Below are positions 28,754 through 38,296 of a stretch of 64,000 nt of DNA, piece after piece. The stretch lies in NCBI GenBank assembly GCA_018806915.1, contig JAGKQI010000091.1, positions 868,001 to 932,000 of the forward strand, in the 5' to 3' direction. The translations under genes and the position numbers were made by a program. The notes under the pieces are model-generated. The model saw only the letters and a program-made list of their open reading frames with translations, was not told the origin of the DNA and made no database searches. The DNA is from Phytophthora colocasiae. Taxonomy: Eukaryota > Oomycota > Peronosporomycetes > Peronosporales > Peronosporaceae. Positions within the stretch are counted from its first letter, which is position 1; each line of letters starts with the position of its first letter.

Positions 28754-30234
28754 GGCTCTCCTCGGATATGGCCCCACATCTAGATAAAGCTAGATTGTGA
28801 ACTACAGATGTACTTTTCACATGCATATCACTCTGTCTCTTACGTCGTGCTAGTAATAGTACTTAATGATGCCCTTGATAAGGGCATGGAGAACGTCCGT
28901 TGCAGTCGCCTGTGGCGGCGCAAACCAGCTGCGCCACAGGTACTCGTCCAGGTACGCAGGCAACAAAGCCTTGTTCATGCCTCGCATGGCCTGTTAAAAA
29001 TGTAGCCATTAGTTACGATTTTAGCCAGACACAAAAAATCCAAAACGCACCTTCACGTGCATCTTGACACGTATTTCCCAAGCGCCTTCCACACGATTGG
29101 TGTGCGCTCCCGTGTCGGGATCAACGTACGTTTCGCTGTGGTTGACCCACAAATGACGGTAGTGTCTGTCCTGTAAGAGAGGGTTGTTTTCCAGGGTGTG
29201 TTGCTCATCGACAGACACATAAGAGGAGAAGTGGTCGCTCATAATGGTGGTGCTGCAATCATTAAGATACATTAGCATACATAAATCAAGTAAAAAACAG
29301 ATACTTACCCAGGCCGAATGTGCTTTTTGATGAGTCGGCTTCGTGCGATCTTCGTGCGTGATGACGCCGAACCAGCGGTTAGTGGTTCTATCCACGCCGC
29401 CGAAAAGCCAGTAGTCAGCGTAGCGCTTTCCTCGATTGTATTTCGACTTCTTCTTGAGGGAGGTTTCATCGATTTCAACGACATGCCCTTCCCCCCCCAC
29501 TTCCATAGGGATAGATAACATTTCTTTACTGCATATGTCTCTGCAGTACGTGTACCATTGCATTGCTGCCTGTTGGTGCACGCCAACCGTCGTTGCTGCT
29601 GTCGTCACTGGTGTCCGCGCACACCAGTGACACAGCAACCTCACCAACTTTCTCAGCGGAAGCTTGCTCTTGGAGAAGAAGCTGCCTGTTCGAACGCTCC
29701 GTTCCGTTCGACAGGCAGAACGGGAGCAGCGCCAGCGCTCGTTCGCAACGTCCAAGTGCATGGGCGTTGTGCACTTCGGACACAATAGAGCTGGGTTCAG
29801 CAAGTGCACCGACATGGCCCACTCCACGGTTGCGGTCGCCGTGGCTGTGACGTCCATGACCTCGTCGAATGTAGTGCGGCGGAGCCCGGTTGCTGCAGCG
29901 ACGTCGACCGGACGGGGTAGGCGAGGACACGCCCCACCTGCAGAAGAAGCAGTAGCGTTAGGTCGAGTAGGCATGGTAGGGTGTGTTGGGGGCTCTGAGT
30001 TTGTGGAGATTTTTCCAAAGTGAAATGGCTGAAGGCGCCAAAGTTCCCGCTGTGGGGCGATCTTTTCTTTATCTAGGTATTTGTATTCAAGTTCAACTTG
30101 AATTTGATTTGTTTCCCTTCGAATGTGGGGACAAGAACACGTGACGTCACTACCGGCGCGTCCGTTGTGTGTTGCAACTACTTCTATCTACAATCTAGCT
30201 TTATCTAGATGTGGGGCCATATCCGAGGAGAGCC
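28754..30234 (-). mobile_element. Merlin/IS1016-like DNA transposon
   Basis: Perfect 45 bp terminal inverted repeats at 28754-28798 and 30190-30234, starting GGCTCTCCTCGG, are flanked by an 8 bp target duplication GCTTTGAT (28746-28753 and 30235-30242). Eight-base duplications and an ISXO2-type transposase fit the Merlin superfamily. Total length is 1481 bp with one transposase gene. It sits in the Gag-protease region of gypsy-1. Confidence 0.93.
29021..29974 (-). CDS. Merlin transposase (ISXO2-like), one intron, one frame break
   Basis: The N-terminus has a zinc ribbon (CPKCTTPM..CSRSAC), then a helical DNA-binding part (KLPLRKLVRLLCHWCA) and a DDE-type core: VEIDETSLKKKSKYNRG (first Asp), MSDHFSSYVS (second Asp) and HTNRVEGAWEIRVK (Glu). 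A 56 bp intron at 29253-29308 has GTAAGT and TGCAG borders; splicing it joins HIRPG to TTIMSDHF as expected for the family. The exon before the intron is one base out of phase with the N-terminal part: the frame must shift near 29335 between EDRTKPT and IKKHIRPG. So this copy probably makes no full enzyme unless that base is an error. The unspliced frame stays open by chance to 317 codons. Confidence 0.88.
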   Translation of the reverse strand: MPTRPNATASSAGGACPRLPRPVDVAAATGLRRTTFDEVMDVTATATATVEWAMSVHLLNPALLCPKCTTPMHLDVANERWRCSRSACRTERSVRTGSFFSKSKLPLRKLVRLLCHWCARTPVTTAATTVGVHQQAAMQWYTYCRDICSKEMLSIPMEVGGEGHVVEIDETSLKKKSKYNRGKRYADYWLFGGVDRTTNRWFGVITHEDRTKPTHQKAHSAWVSICFLLDLCMLMYLNDCSTTIMSDHFSSYVSVDEQHTLENNPLLQDRHYRHLWVNHSETYVDPDTGAHTNRVEGAWEIRVKMHVKVRFGFFVSG

Positions 30235-30242
30235 GCTTTGAT

Positions 30243-31581
30243 ACTCGTAACTCCGGTGTGTCCGGTGTGTCTTACTGGTCTTCACCGTTCTGACAGCTCC
30301 AGGTTCTGCGTACTGCATATCCTTGACTGCATGCTCGGTAAGGTGTTTGCTCGTCCGTGGGGTGCGTCGATGCTCATCGTACTTGTACAGGCAGTCGACC
30401 GTATACCTCACCTGTGCGTTGCGTTGTTCCAGTTCTCTTCTCTCCTTCGCGCATGCTTTCGCTAGACGCTTCTGCTGTCGTCGTCGGGCTCGCGAGGCGC
30501 GTACTTGCACGGCATCGCCATCAATCTGGGCTCTTTCTTCTACAATAGTCGTATAAGGTTCAGTAGTCACTGGAATTGCAGCGTCTTTAACCGGTTCAGT
30601 CGTCGTCACGGTTTCTACCTGTCTTCGGGCTACACTCACAGATCCTTTCCGTACTCGCCGTGCCTGTAGAGCTAACACTTTCCGGTCCCATCGCCGTTCT
30701 GCCTCAGCATTTACCAATGTCACGTCTTCGCTGAGCTGCTTTAAGCTGTAGGACCCTTGCTCGCGGACTGTCCAAGATCGTCAACTCACCGTCTAGTATG
30801 CCTGTCAATTGCCGCTGCAGTTGCTCGCGGACTCCGCCATCCCTACTTCTCAATACCGTCGATGGTTTTCGTGATCCAGGGGTGGTGTCGTCCGGTCCGG
30901 TCTTCGTTTCTTCGTTTGTTGCATCGCTGTCACTCTTTCTGTCCGATTTCTCAATAGTATGACCGCTGGCCATTACCATGTTCTCGCTGGCCGTACTCAT
31001 AGTCACTCAGCTGTTGCTGTTATCGTCTTTACCGGCAAGCAGTTGTGTGGTCTTGTCAGCCGTCATTGTGTCTGTATCCATGGTCTTAGACTCCGCCCGT
31101 GGCGCTTTACCCGTGGTGTCACCTGCTCGGTCTGTGAAGCTTCCTGAGGATCCGCCACATCCCCAGTGTTCATACTCCCACTAACTTCAAAATGGACTCG
31201 ACGACGCTTCTTCCATCTGCCGTCACCACTTGTACTCTTTTCGTAATTGGTCCCCGCCAACACCTCTGTGTCTTCTGCGTCAGCACCACGCACTCCTTGT
31301 TGTTTCGATGGCACCTCGCTGTTACTTGGTGCCACCGCATCATCCTTACTGTTTCTCGTTTCCGGCTCCACTGGTCCAAGGTCCACTACCCGTCTGGCTG
31401 AACCCCGACTCCAGTAAGCCCGTTTCTTCCGTTCCCGTCTCCTCTTCCGCCCAGTCACCCGAATCGCTTCCGGCAACTGCTCTCGTCCAGGTGCTGCTGT
31501 CGCTACCGGCCGATGCTGGAACTGCACATGTCGTTCCGGCTCCAGTTGGCTAGCGCTTGGCCCACCTGTGCTCTCCGTTCC
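30243..31581 (-). pseudogene. gypsy-1 Gag, central and C-terminal pieces
   Basis: Three frames (31581-31063, 31006-30704, 30723-30205) carry basic, Arg/Lys-rich sequence (GRKRRRERKKRAYW, RASRARRRQQKRLAKACAKERR) typical of nucleic-acid-binding Gag regions. There is no other domain. The pieces belong between the zinc knuckle at 33640 and the protease at 28590. Frame changes make it inactive. Confidence 0.6.
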
Positions 31582-31589
31582 CCGTTGGT

Positions 31590-33470
31590 CAGCGTTGTAA
31601 CAATAACATTGAAAAATTGATTGAGATGGGCAACCTCGCCACAATGTACATTGTACAATGTCGATATTGTATTGTACTATGTAGTACATCTACTTCCTCA
31701 CTACGTAGCCTCGCGAGTGGTAAGTTACCACAGACTTCTATTTGCTTTAAGAAAGACGAACATCTCCAGCGTTGCTGGCCGCATAGCACGCCTTTGATCA
31801 GTGAAGATCAGCTTTGACTGCGAAAACAGCCTTTCGCAGATATTAGAGGTTGGCGGAACAAAGTCAGTGTTCATTAGCACTTCTTGAGTGCCCTCAATGC
31901 GGCGTCGTTTAAATGCTTGCTGTGCAAACGAATTCAGGTCTGCACCGCGACCAGCAGCTTCCACAGCGTTTTCTCCTGATGTACTCGGCACTAGAAACCC
32001 CCCACAAGCAGCTTTCTCAGGTGGTGTCAGACTGCGACCAGCCTGCAGTTTCACCAGCGCTCTTTCGAAAACTGGATTGTTGACAATCGACGCATTGGGG
32101 CCCAGGTACTTCTTCGTGATAGGGTAACTGTCTATCGTGTGATCAAAGAGGTCTCGCACCTGCAGCATAGTCAGGTTCTCGCTCTGGAGTTCGATTGTAA
32201 CGCTCTCAAGATTCCTCAAGTCCACAAGCAGCTTCGACACGTCTACAGCGTCTGTAGCCGTAAGCATGACGTTCTCAATACCACACCTGACCGCGTCGGA
32301 AGCGCTGATTTGACGGAGAAAAGGAAGAAGCTCTTCACAACGCTCCATCATCTTCATCACGCTCGTCCATCTCGTCTCATTCTTTGTCTTAGGCTTCAAC
32401 TTCGTCACCTCATATAGACATCCACGACCTTTCACGGTAGAAAGCTTCAACATGAGCTTATTGACCTTGTTAATAAGGGCTTCGTGATCTTTGAGAAATA
32501 ACTGTACCGCGAGGTTGTAGCGATGGCTGGCGCATCCAATAAATGGAATTCCACCGTTGTCGCCAATGTACTGATTCACTGAGCAATTAGAAACAATACA
32601 CAGGACCATGGGCGTTCAAATTCCGAGAGTGTGTCAGCTAAAAAGTCGCTCATGCTCTGCGCACTCAGATCGCTCTCATCGTCCAATGGGGAAAACGCCA
32701 GCAACACACGGCCTTGCGGAAGAGCCTCCGTAGCGACGAAAACGGCAAAGAGTCCAACGTAGTGCATACCAGCAGTCGTCCATCCGTCAAACACTAACAC
32801 AAACGAGTATGGGAGGTGTTTCCGAATGTACACTCCCACATTCCGCATTATAGTGAACATGTGGGCCTTTAGTGTAGACCGGGAAGTGCGTGGTAGCTTC
32901 GTAGATGCACGGGTATGTGGGTCCTCACAGAAACTTAGCGGCAGCGACTTCATGACGATCCAGTTTGCCCACTTGTTAAGCGAGGCTTTCTGGTCAAGTT
33001 GCAGAAATTCTGTGATTGCAGGTTGCAAAGTTTCGTTGGCATTTGTGATGGCTTCAAAGCCTTCGTGTGCCTTTCTGAGGTGCTGAAGAAGGTTTGTATA
33101 ACCCGACTTGAGGTTCTGATGGTAGCCGTTACCACAGATGCAGTGATGGTAGGTACTGTCGACTACGTCAACCTTAAACCACGCCGAGTAAATGGTGCGG
33201 CTGGGAAGCTTCATTGAGGTTGGGTCGTTCCGTAGAAGTCTTGAAATTGGATGTGAGGCACATCTGGGTGCTCTTAGAGAGTCTAGCTACGTTTAATGAC
33301 CACCAGATCTTGCAAGGCCAGTTAAATAGAGCGAACCGTTGCGAATGAACCGAGCCCTGGGTTTCTACCGTCCAACAATTCAATTTTCGCATTGTCGCAA
33401 TGTAGCATTGTTATTGGGATGGGACAATTATCTCAATTATTTAATTGCAATTATAATTGTAACAACGCTG
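31590..33470 (-). mobile_element. hAT-1 DNA transposon
   Basis: The ends are CAGCGTTGTAACAAT and its inverted form with one mismatch, a start typical of hAT elements, and an 8 bp target duplication CCGTTGGT lies at 31582-31589 and 33471-33478. Length is 1881 bp. It carries one transposase gene with a frame break. It is inserted in the Gag part of gypsy-1: removing it joins the Gag reading on both sides. Confidence 0.95.
31725..33214 (-). pseudogene. hAT-1 transposase, frameshifted
   Basis: The first frame (33214-32576) holds a BED-type zinc finger (CICGNGYHQ..LLQHLRKAH) and the start of the RNase H-like core with VLVFDGWTTAGMHYVGLFAVF (first Asp). The second frame (32609-31725) continues with NCSVNQYIGD, ASHRYNLAVQLFLKD, NETRWTSVMKMMERCEEL and the C-terminal dimerisation domain (TSNICERLFSQSKLIFTDQRR). 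The frames change at about 32600, inside the VLFLIA..NCSVN motif, where a few bases appear to be missing. Otherwise the protein looks complete. Confidence 0.9.
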
Positions 33471-33478
33471 CCGTTGGT

Positions 33479-33931
33479 CCTTCGCGTGATGCTGGGCCGG
33501 AGCCCCTACACCCGCGAGCCGTTTCCCGTACCGCCAGCCGTATTCTGGCTGCTGGTCTCACTGTTCTGATACAACACGGGGCTGGTTTCTTCCGAGTCTT
33601 CCTTCTTGAGTGCACACGCGTGCGCGTGATGCACAAATCCGTGGTAGTAGAAGCACATGTCATCGGGTTTCGCTGTTGCCGTGCGGTTTGGCTGCTGTTG
33701 CTGAGATCTTCTGGTCAAATACTGCTGGTGGTTGCGTAAACGGTCTTCACGCGTTCGGAGCGGCTCATTGTTTCCATAGTTTCTCCCGTTGCTCTAACGC
33801 TGCTGTTGAGGTTGCTGCTGCGACTGCTGCTGAGTACCCCGAGCTTCCATCTGGACCGTACGTCCTTGCCACTGGTTCTGTCGAGTATTCGCATCCGTTC
33901 GCTGGTTAGAGGTTGTCGTCTGTCGGGTATG
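33479..33931 (-). pseudogene. gypsy-1 Gag with altered zinc knuckle
   Basis: Minus-strand reading gives a Gln-rich stretch (QQQSQQQPQQQ) and then CFYYHGFVHHAHAC, the spacing of a CCHC knuckle with the second Cys replaced by Tyr. One stop interrupts the Gln-rich part. The left side joins 31581 across hAT-1; the right side stops at a junction with LINE sequence at about 33932. Confidence 0.7.
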
Positions 33932-34260
33932 AGCAGCGAGACTTCAGAACGACATTTACTTCCGTCAAATATTAGCTCAAACGCCAAATATCGGCACCCT
34001 GCAAAAATCCTTCAAGAAGCACTGCCAATTTATCTACCATCATGCAGTTTGAATTTGATTGTGATTGATCTACTCTGGAGAAGCTAACCCGTTAACTAAA
34101 TTTTGAATCAACGACGACCGTAATCCCAGCAAAACACATCTGGATTCCGCAGGTTTAGTGTAGTTTAAGAATTTTGAGATAGAGTCACACAGACAAGAGA
34201 TTCGCTAACTGGTCGCACAGACAACGTTCCTGTAACAGAAGCAGTTAATCAACTCTTTTT
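33932..34260 (+). repeat. LINE 3' tail fragment
   Basis: Nearly the same as 44926-45200, including the segment around SSNAKYRHPAKI and the following AT-rich DNA with CTGGATTCCGCAGG. It marks the break point of gypsy-1. Confidence 0.65.
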
Positions 34261-34402
34261 CTTTTTCTTTGACACATGGACAGACCTGCACTAATTACCA
34301 GTAAACGCGTTGTCGTCTAACGTTTTCACAAGAATAGTTTTCAATGGTATGATTAAAACGCTGCTGGATGCTCTCAGAATCTTTTGTAGCTACACGCTAT
34401 CT

Positions 34403-34746
34403 AAAAGAAGCCATCGCGGACGAGCTTCAGATAGTGGAGGTAGAACTAATACCCTTTGTCATACTTCGCGTACACCCGCTGGCCCTCCGCGGTCACAAAG
34501 GAAGGTTTTACACCCATCTTGTCAAGAATTTTAGATGGCGCCTTGCCGTTCTTGATCCATTTTACAAGTTTTGTGAGTCAACTCCCCCACTGGGCTCTCT
34601 CCTCTTGGTCTTCAGTTTTATTGGCCTTCACAGGAATATCATTCACTGTCTCGTCGACAACTCGCAATGATCTTGCAGTGATGCCGGCATGATCGTTCGT
34701 AGAGTCCAAAAGCGAAGTGCTCGAAACAACTGAATCTGGTGATGCC
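34403..34746 (-). pseudogene. RxLR effector, RSLR family, copy c
   Basis: The minus strand carries the family from the post-signal segment to the C-terminal end, with ARSLR in place of GRSLR, the EER site (QEERAQW) and the tail through LVRDG. Two in-frame stops (after AQWGS and after DKGY) and loss of the signal peptide make it a pseudogene. The 3' flank is shared with copy a. Confidence 0.75.
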
Positions 34747-35502
34747 GTGGTCGAGGCGTTTTAGCCTTTGCATTTCAGTCGGCAGGCAAATAGAGTACAC
34801 CAACGCGAGACGATATCCTTTCGTAACATCAGGAACTCAATTTTGAGGCCTTGAAAATGATTTAGTTGAAGTGTACGTGCACTTACTCCACAAGTATGGG
34901 ACTTACGCCGACAACGTCAACTGCAGTGAAGACTCATATCTCACTATGGGCTTTAATATCTACTGTACATCCTACTCCAGCAGCTAACAGATCAGCACTT
35001 ACACCACGCTTGGTGTAAGTCGCCAACGCGTGTTCTGCATCAGCAGAGTGCACAGCTTAGTGGTTGAAATAGGCAGCAGTTCCCTCGCTCTTCCCTCGCT
35101 CTTCCCGGCATGAGACCTCTCCATTCCGATACACCACCAAGCCACCCCCTTCATGAGTACTCGGTGGTTGAATGGCCAACGTCGCAATCATTGCATCGTA
35201 GCAATGCATAGTGCACGGTTTGTTGTTTCGTTCGAAATGAAGACTGCTAGGTTCTCGGCAAATTGAGGAATGAGAATGAGTACGTGTTGGTCGAATTTAC
35301 ATGACCAGTAAAGGCTGCTAGTAGTAGTATTCCACTTGATGTGACGCAGTTGGTTTTAGCCACTACGCACAAACAAAAGGAACAGTTCGTCAGATTATTC
35401 TGGCTCAAGCGTAGACTGATGTGTCCACGAAGTAGTTGATCAACTTTCTTTCTTCGTAAAATTCATAATTCACATTTCGAACCAAACAACAAACCGTGCA
35501 CT
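34747..35502. other. Intergenic before effector cluster
   Basis: 34747-35205 shows no gene; a short CTTCCCTCGCT tandem lies near 35088-35108. 35205-35502 is effector upstream DNA repeated at 5282-5400 and, inverted, at 14831-15060. Confidence 0.5.
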
Positions 35503-35908
35503 ATGCGTCTGTCTTGTGCTCTCCTCACTGCTGCTACAGCCACTCTACGCATCTCGACCATGGCATCACCAGATTCAGTTGTTTCGAGCACTTCGCTTTT
35601 GGACTCTACGAACGATCACTGGAAGATCATTGCGAGTTGTTGACGAGACAGTGGATGATATTCCTGTGAAGTCCGATAAAACGGAAGACCAAGAGGAGAG
35701 GGCTCATTGGGAGACGATGGACACGGATAAACTGATAAAGTGGATCAAGAACGGCAAGGCGCCGTCAAAAATTCTTGACAAGATGGGTGTAAAACCTATG
35801 TTAGTCAATACTCATTTACTTCAAAGCTACTTTATTAATAATACTAGAGTATCGAAGAACTATCTCATTAAAACGAAAAGAAATGGGAATGAAAAGGTTA
35901 AACATTAG
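35503..35908 (+). pseudogene. RxLR effector, RSLR family, copy d
   Basis: The ATG at 35503 starts an intact signal peptide (MRLSCALLTAATATL), but an 11-base deletion before the RSLR site throws that frame out and it ends soon after. The RSLR and EER part is open in another frame. The C-terminal third of the family is replaced by unrelated DNA (from about 35800) that is the 3' flank of the RMLR-type gene. It faces copy 2 of the RMLR type tail to tail, about 80 bp apart. Confidence 0.8.
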
Positions 35909-35990
35909 ACATTTGTAAGTCGCTAGCTTTAACCCCACAATCAGTCTCAAGGACTACGATTCTTTGGCAACGCCGGCGGACACCGTGGGT

Positions 35991-36380
35991 TTATTTTTTG
36001 TAGACCGCCTCCTTCGCCTTTTCGAGCATTTTCTGATAGTCCGCTGCATCCTTCAGTACTTCCTTAATCTTCGCAGACTGCTCGGCAGTCTTTTTCGCGG
36101 ACTTCTTTACAGCCGTGACGGGGTTAAGCTTCTTGACAACATCCCCAAAACCTCTCTCTTCCTCGAGGTCGTCGTCATCGAGGTCATCACCATCGAGATC
36201 GTCGTAGTCGTTATCCACACGACGAAGCATGCGACCACCCTCCACGGGGGTTGGGTCGACGATTGCAGGCACAACGCCGTTTTCAATAGCAACATTGGCA
36301 TCTTGAGCCGAAGGAAATGCAGTAGTGCTGGCGTGAAGAGTGGCCACTACCGAGACCGCAAGAATGTAAGTGAGACGCAT
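35991..36380 (-). CDS. RxLR-dEER effector, RMLR family, copy 2
   Basis: 129 residues, same domain plan as copy 1 (signal peptide, RMLR at 50-53, Asp-rich stretch, EEER, Lys/Ala helical tail) with only a few changes near the C-terminus (EVLKDAA for EALKEAA; EAVYKK for ESIYKK). The start ATG at 36380 follows the same C-rich leader. The core promoter motif is at 36452-36467. It is divergent to copy 3 and convergent with RSLR copy d. Confidence 0.92.
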   Translation of the reverse strand: MRLTYILAVSVVATLHASTTAFPSAQDANVAIENGVVPAIVDPTPVEGGRMLRRVDNDYDDLDGDDLDDDDLEEERGFGDVVKKLNPVTAVKKSAKKTAEQSAKIKEVLKDAADYQKMLEKAKEAVYKK

Positions 36381-36451
36381 GGTCGGGGGGGGAGGGGTCC
36401 GTTCTGGAGTATTTCACGAGGGAACTTGGATGGTTGTTCGCAGAAGAGCGA

Positions 36452-36467
36452 AAAATGTTGAATGAGA
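36452..36467 (-). promoter_or_regulatory. Oomycete core promoter motif of copy 2
   Basis: The minus strand carries the same TCTCATTCAACATTTT as copy 1, 71 bp before the ATG. Confidence 0.7.
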
Positions 36468-36550
36468 TGGCTAGTGAGGACAGTTTGCGGAGTTTGTGGC
36501 GTTTGCGTGTTTTGCGCTACAGTATCGTTGATACTCAGTCTGACCAGTGC

Positions 36551-37457
36551 TAGTATTTCTTAAGCTAGCATCTTTGGATGGCCAATTCGAAAAGTAGCCG
36601 GTATCACATGTCCCAAGCTGCACATCTAATGAGTCGAGGGCCTCTAGCTCAGCATTTTTCAATTGTTCATCGTAAAAAGCTCCAGGACAGTTTGCGGAGT
36701 TTGTGGCGTTTCCGTGTTTTGCGCTACAGTATCGTTGATACACAGTCTGACCAGTACCGATCGACAGAATGCAACGACCACTTTCCCGCAGGTGCAAAGT
36801 CTGTTCGGCGCGTGTGGTGGAGTTTTATTTTAGCGATTGAACGCTGCATCGGGCAATTTGATTGGTTGATAACAAAATGTGCACACAATTTTATATCACA
36901 GGCGCCCTTTTTATATGGACGCTGCATTCTGTCGATCGGTGTACATAGTATTTCTTAAGCTAGCATCTTTGGATGGCCAATTCGAAAAGTAGCCGGTATC
37001 ACATGTCCCAAGCTGCACATCTAATGAGTCGAGGGCCTCTAGCTCAGCATTTTTCAATTGTTCATCGTAAAAAGCTCCAGGACAGTTTGCGGAGTTTGTG
37101 GCGTTTCCGTGTTTTGCGCTACAGTATCGTTGATACACAGTCTGACCAGTACCGATCGACAGAATGCAACGACCACTTTCCCGCAGGTGCAAAGTCTGTT
37201 CGGCGCGTGTGGTGGAGTTTTATTTTAGCGATTGAACGCTGCATCGGGCAATTTGATTGGTTGATAACAAAATGTGCACACAATTTTATATCACAGGCGC
37301 CCTTTTTATATGGACGCTGCATTCTGTCGATCGGTGTACATAGTATTTCTTAAGCTAGCATCTTTGGATGGCCAATTCGAAAAGTAGCCGGTATCACATG
37401 TCCCAAGCTGCACATCTAATGAGTCGAGGGCCTCTAGCTCAGCATTTTTCAATTGTT
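36551..37457. repeat. 395 bp tandem repeat, two full units and a partial third
   Basis: Units start at 36551, 36946 and 37341 (TAGTATTTCT), giving an exact period of 395 bp; the third stops at about 37457, where the upstream DNA of copy 3 begins. Units look identical by eye. Each contains a segment that is also found once upstream of copy 1 (12105-12300, inverted) and a TA-rich box. They lie between two divergent effector genes, so they make up their shared upstream region. Confidence 0.93.
37437..37449 (+). promoter_or_regulatory. Possible replacement core promoter of copy 3
   Basis: Copy 3 lacks the TCTCATTCAACATTTT motif because the 395 bp repeat is joined closer to the gene. At the junction GCTCAGCATTTTT partly resembles the GCTCATTYYNCAWTTT consensus and lies about 70 bp before the ATG, the normal distance. 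Function is inferred only. Confidence 0.35.
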
Positions 37458-37519
37458 CTGCGAACAACCATCCAAGTTCCCTCGTGAAATACTCCAGAAC
37501 GGACCCCTCCCCCCCGACC

Positions 37520-37882
37520 ATGCGTCTCACTTACATTCTTGCGGTCTCGGTAGTGGCCACTCTTCACGCCAGCACTACTGCATTTCCTTCGGCTCAAGAT
37601 GCCAATGTTGCTATTGAAAACGGCGTTGTGCCTGCAATCGTCGACCCAACCCCCGTGGAGGGTGGTCGCATACTTCGTCGTGTGGATAACGACTACGACG
37701 ATCTCGACGAGGAAGAGAGAGGTTTTGGGGATGTTGCCAAGAAGCTTAACCCCGTCACGGCCGTGAAGAATTCCGTGAAAAAGACTGCCCAGCACTCTGC
37801 GAAGATCAGGGAAGTACTGAAGGATGCAGCGGACTATCAGAAAATGCTCGAAAAGGCGAAGGAGGCGGTCTACAAAAAATAA
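37520..37882 (+). CDS. RxLR-dEER effector, RMLR family, copy 3 (RILR variant)
   Basis: 120 residues. The RxLR site reads RILR, and nine residues of the Asp-rich stretch before EEER are absent compared with copies 1 and 2. The C-terminal part has more substitutions (VAKKLNP, KNSVKKTAQHSAK). The ATG at 37520 is chosen because it matches the start of the other copies; the frame is open 12 codons upstream. The signal peptide is unchanged. It is the most diverged of the three intact copies and has a different promoter junction. Confidence 0.9.
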   Translation: MRLTYILAVSVVATLHASTTAFPSAQDANVAIENGVVPAIVDPTPVEGGRILRRVDNDYDDLDEEERGFGDVAKKLNPVTAVKNSVKKTAQHSAKIREVLKDAADYQKMLEKAKEAVYKK

Positions 37883-38089
37883 ACCCACGGTGTCCGCCGG
37901 CGTTGCCAAAGAATCGTAGTCCTTGAGACTGATTGTGGGGTTAAAGCTAGCGACTTACAAATGTCTAATGTTTAACCTTTTCATTCCCATTTCTTTTCGT
38001 TTTAATGAGATAGTTCTTCGATACTCTAGTATTATTAATAAAGTAGCTTTGAAGTAAATGAGTATTGACTAACATGGGTTTTACACCCA

Positions 38090-38296
38090 TCTTGTCAAGA
38101 ATTTTTGACGGCGCCTTGCCGTTCTTGATCCACTTTATCAGTTTATCCGTGTCCATCGTCTCCCAATGAGCCCTCTCCTCTTGGTCTTCCGTTTTAGCGG
38201 CCTTCACAGGAATATCATCCACTGTCTCGTCGACAACTCGCAGTGATCTTCCAGTGATGCCGGCATGATCGTCCGTAGAGTCCAAAAGCGAAGTGC
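38090..38296 (-). pseudogene. RxLR effector, RSLR family, copy e (5' truncated)
   Basis: Starts abruptly at about 38296 after the signal region has been lost, keeps GRSLR and EER (QEERAHW) and, like copy d, ends at GVKP followed by the RMLR-gene flank. The frame is open to 37965 but has no start codon that would give a secreted product. Confidence 0.8.

Larger units (their letters stand above)
17036..33930 (-). mobile_element. gypsy-1: old, interrupted Ty3/gypsy element
   Basis: Read on the minus strand from 33930 to 17036, the pieces follow the gypsy order: Gln-rich Gag with a zinc knuckle (33930-33479), more Gag (31581-30243), aspartic protease N-half (28745-28425), protease C-half (21468-21346), RT (20720-19844), RNase H (19818-19357), integrase (19360-18485), integrase tail (18417-17918) and a chromodomain-like end (17650-17036). 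Three younger elements split it, each with matching target duplications: hAT-1 (CCGTTGGT), Merlin (GCTTTGAT) and gypsy-2 (TTCAC/TCCAC). Many frameshifts and stops make it inactive. The 5' end is missing at a junction with LINE sequence. Confidence 0.9.
35618..38256. repeat. Effector palindrome: two inverted arms of about 0.8 kb
   Basis: The left arm 35618-36445 and right arm 37456-38256 are inverted copies. Each arm holds part of an RSLR-type gene and a complete RMLR-type gene tail to tail. The arms differ in length by 27 bp, which is exactly a nine-codon in-frame difference in the acidic part of the RMLR-type gene. The spacer of about 1.0 kb contains the 395 bp tandem repeats. Confidence 0.9.

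Noticed and set aside
29253..29308. Reading the Merlin transposase as one 317-codon frame without intron
   Set aside because: The stretch is hydrophobic and unlike the family, has perfect GT-AG borders, and splicing restores the motif around TTIMSDHF.
36551..37457. CRISPR-like or centromeric satellite
   Set aside because: Only two full units with no short spacers; the repeat contains effector upstream DNA, so local tandem duplication explains it.
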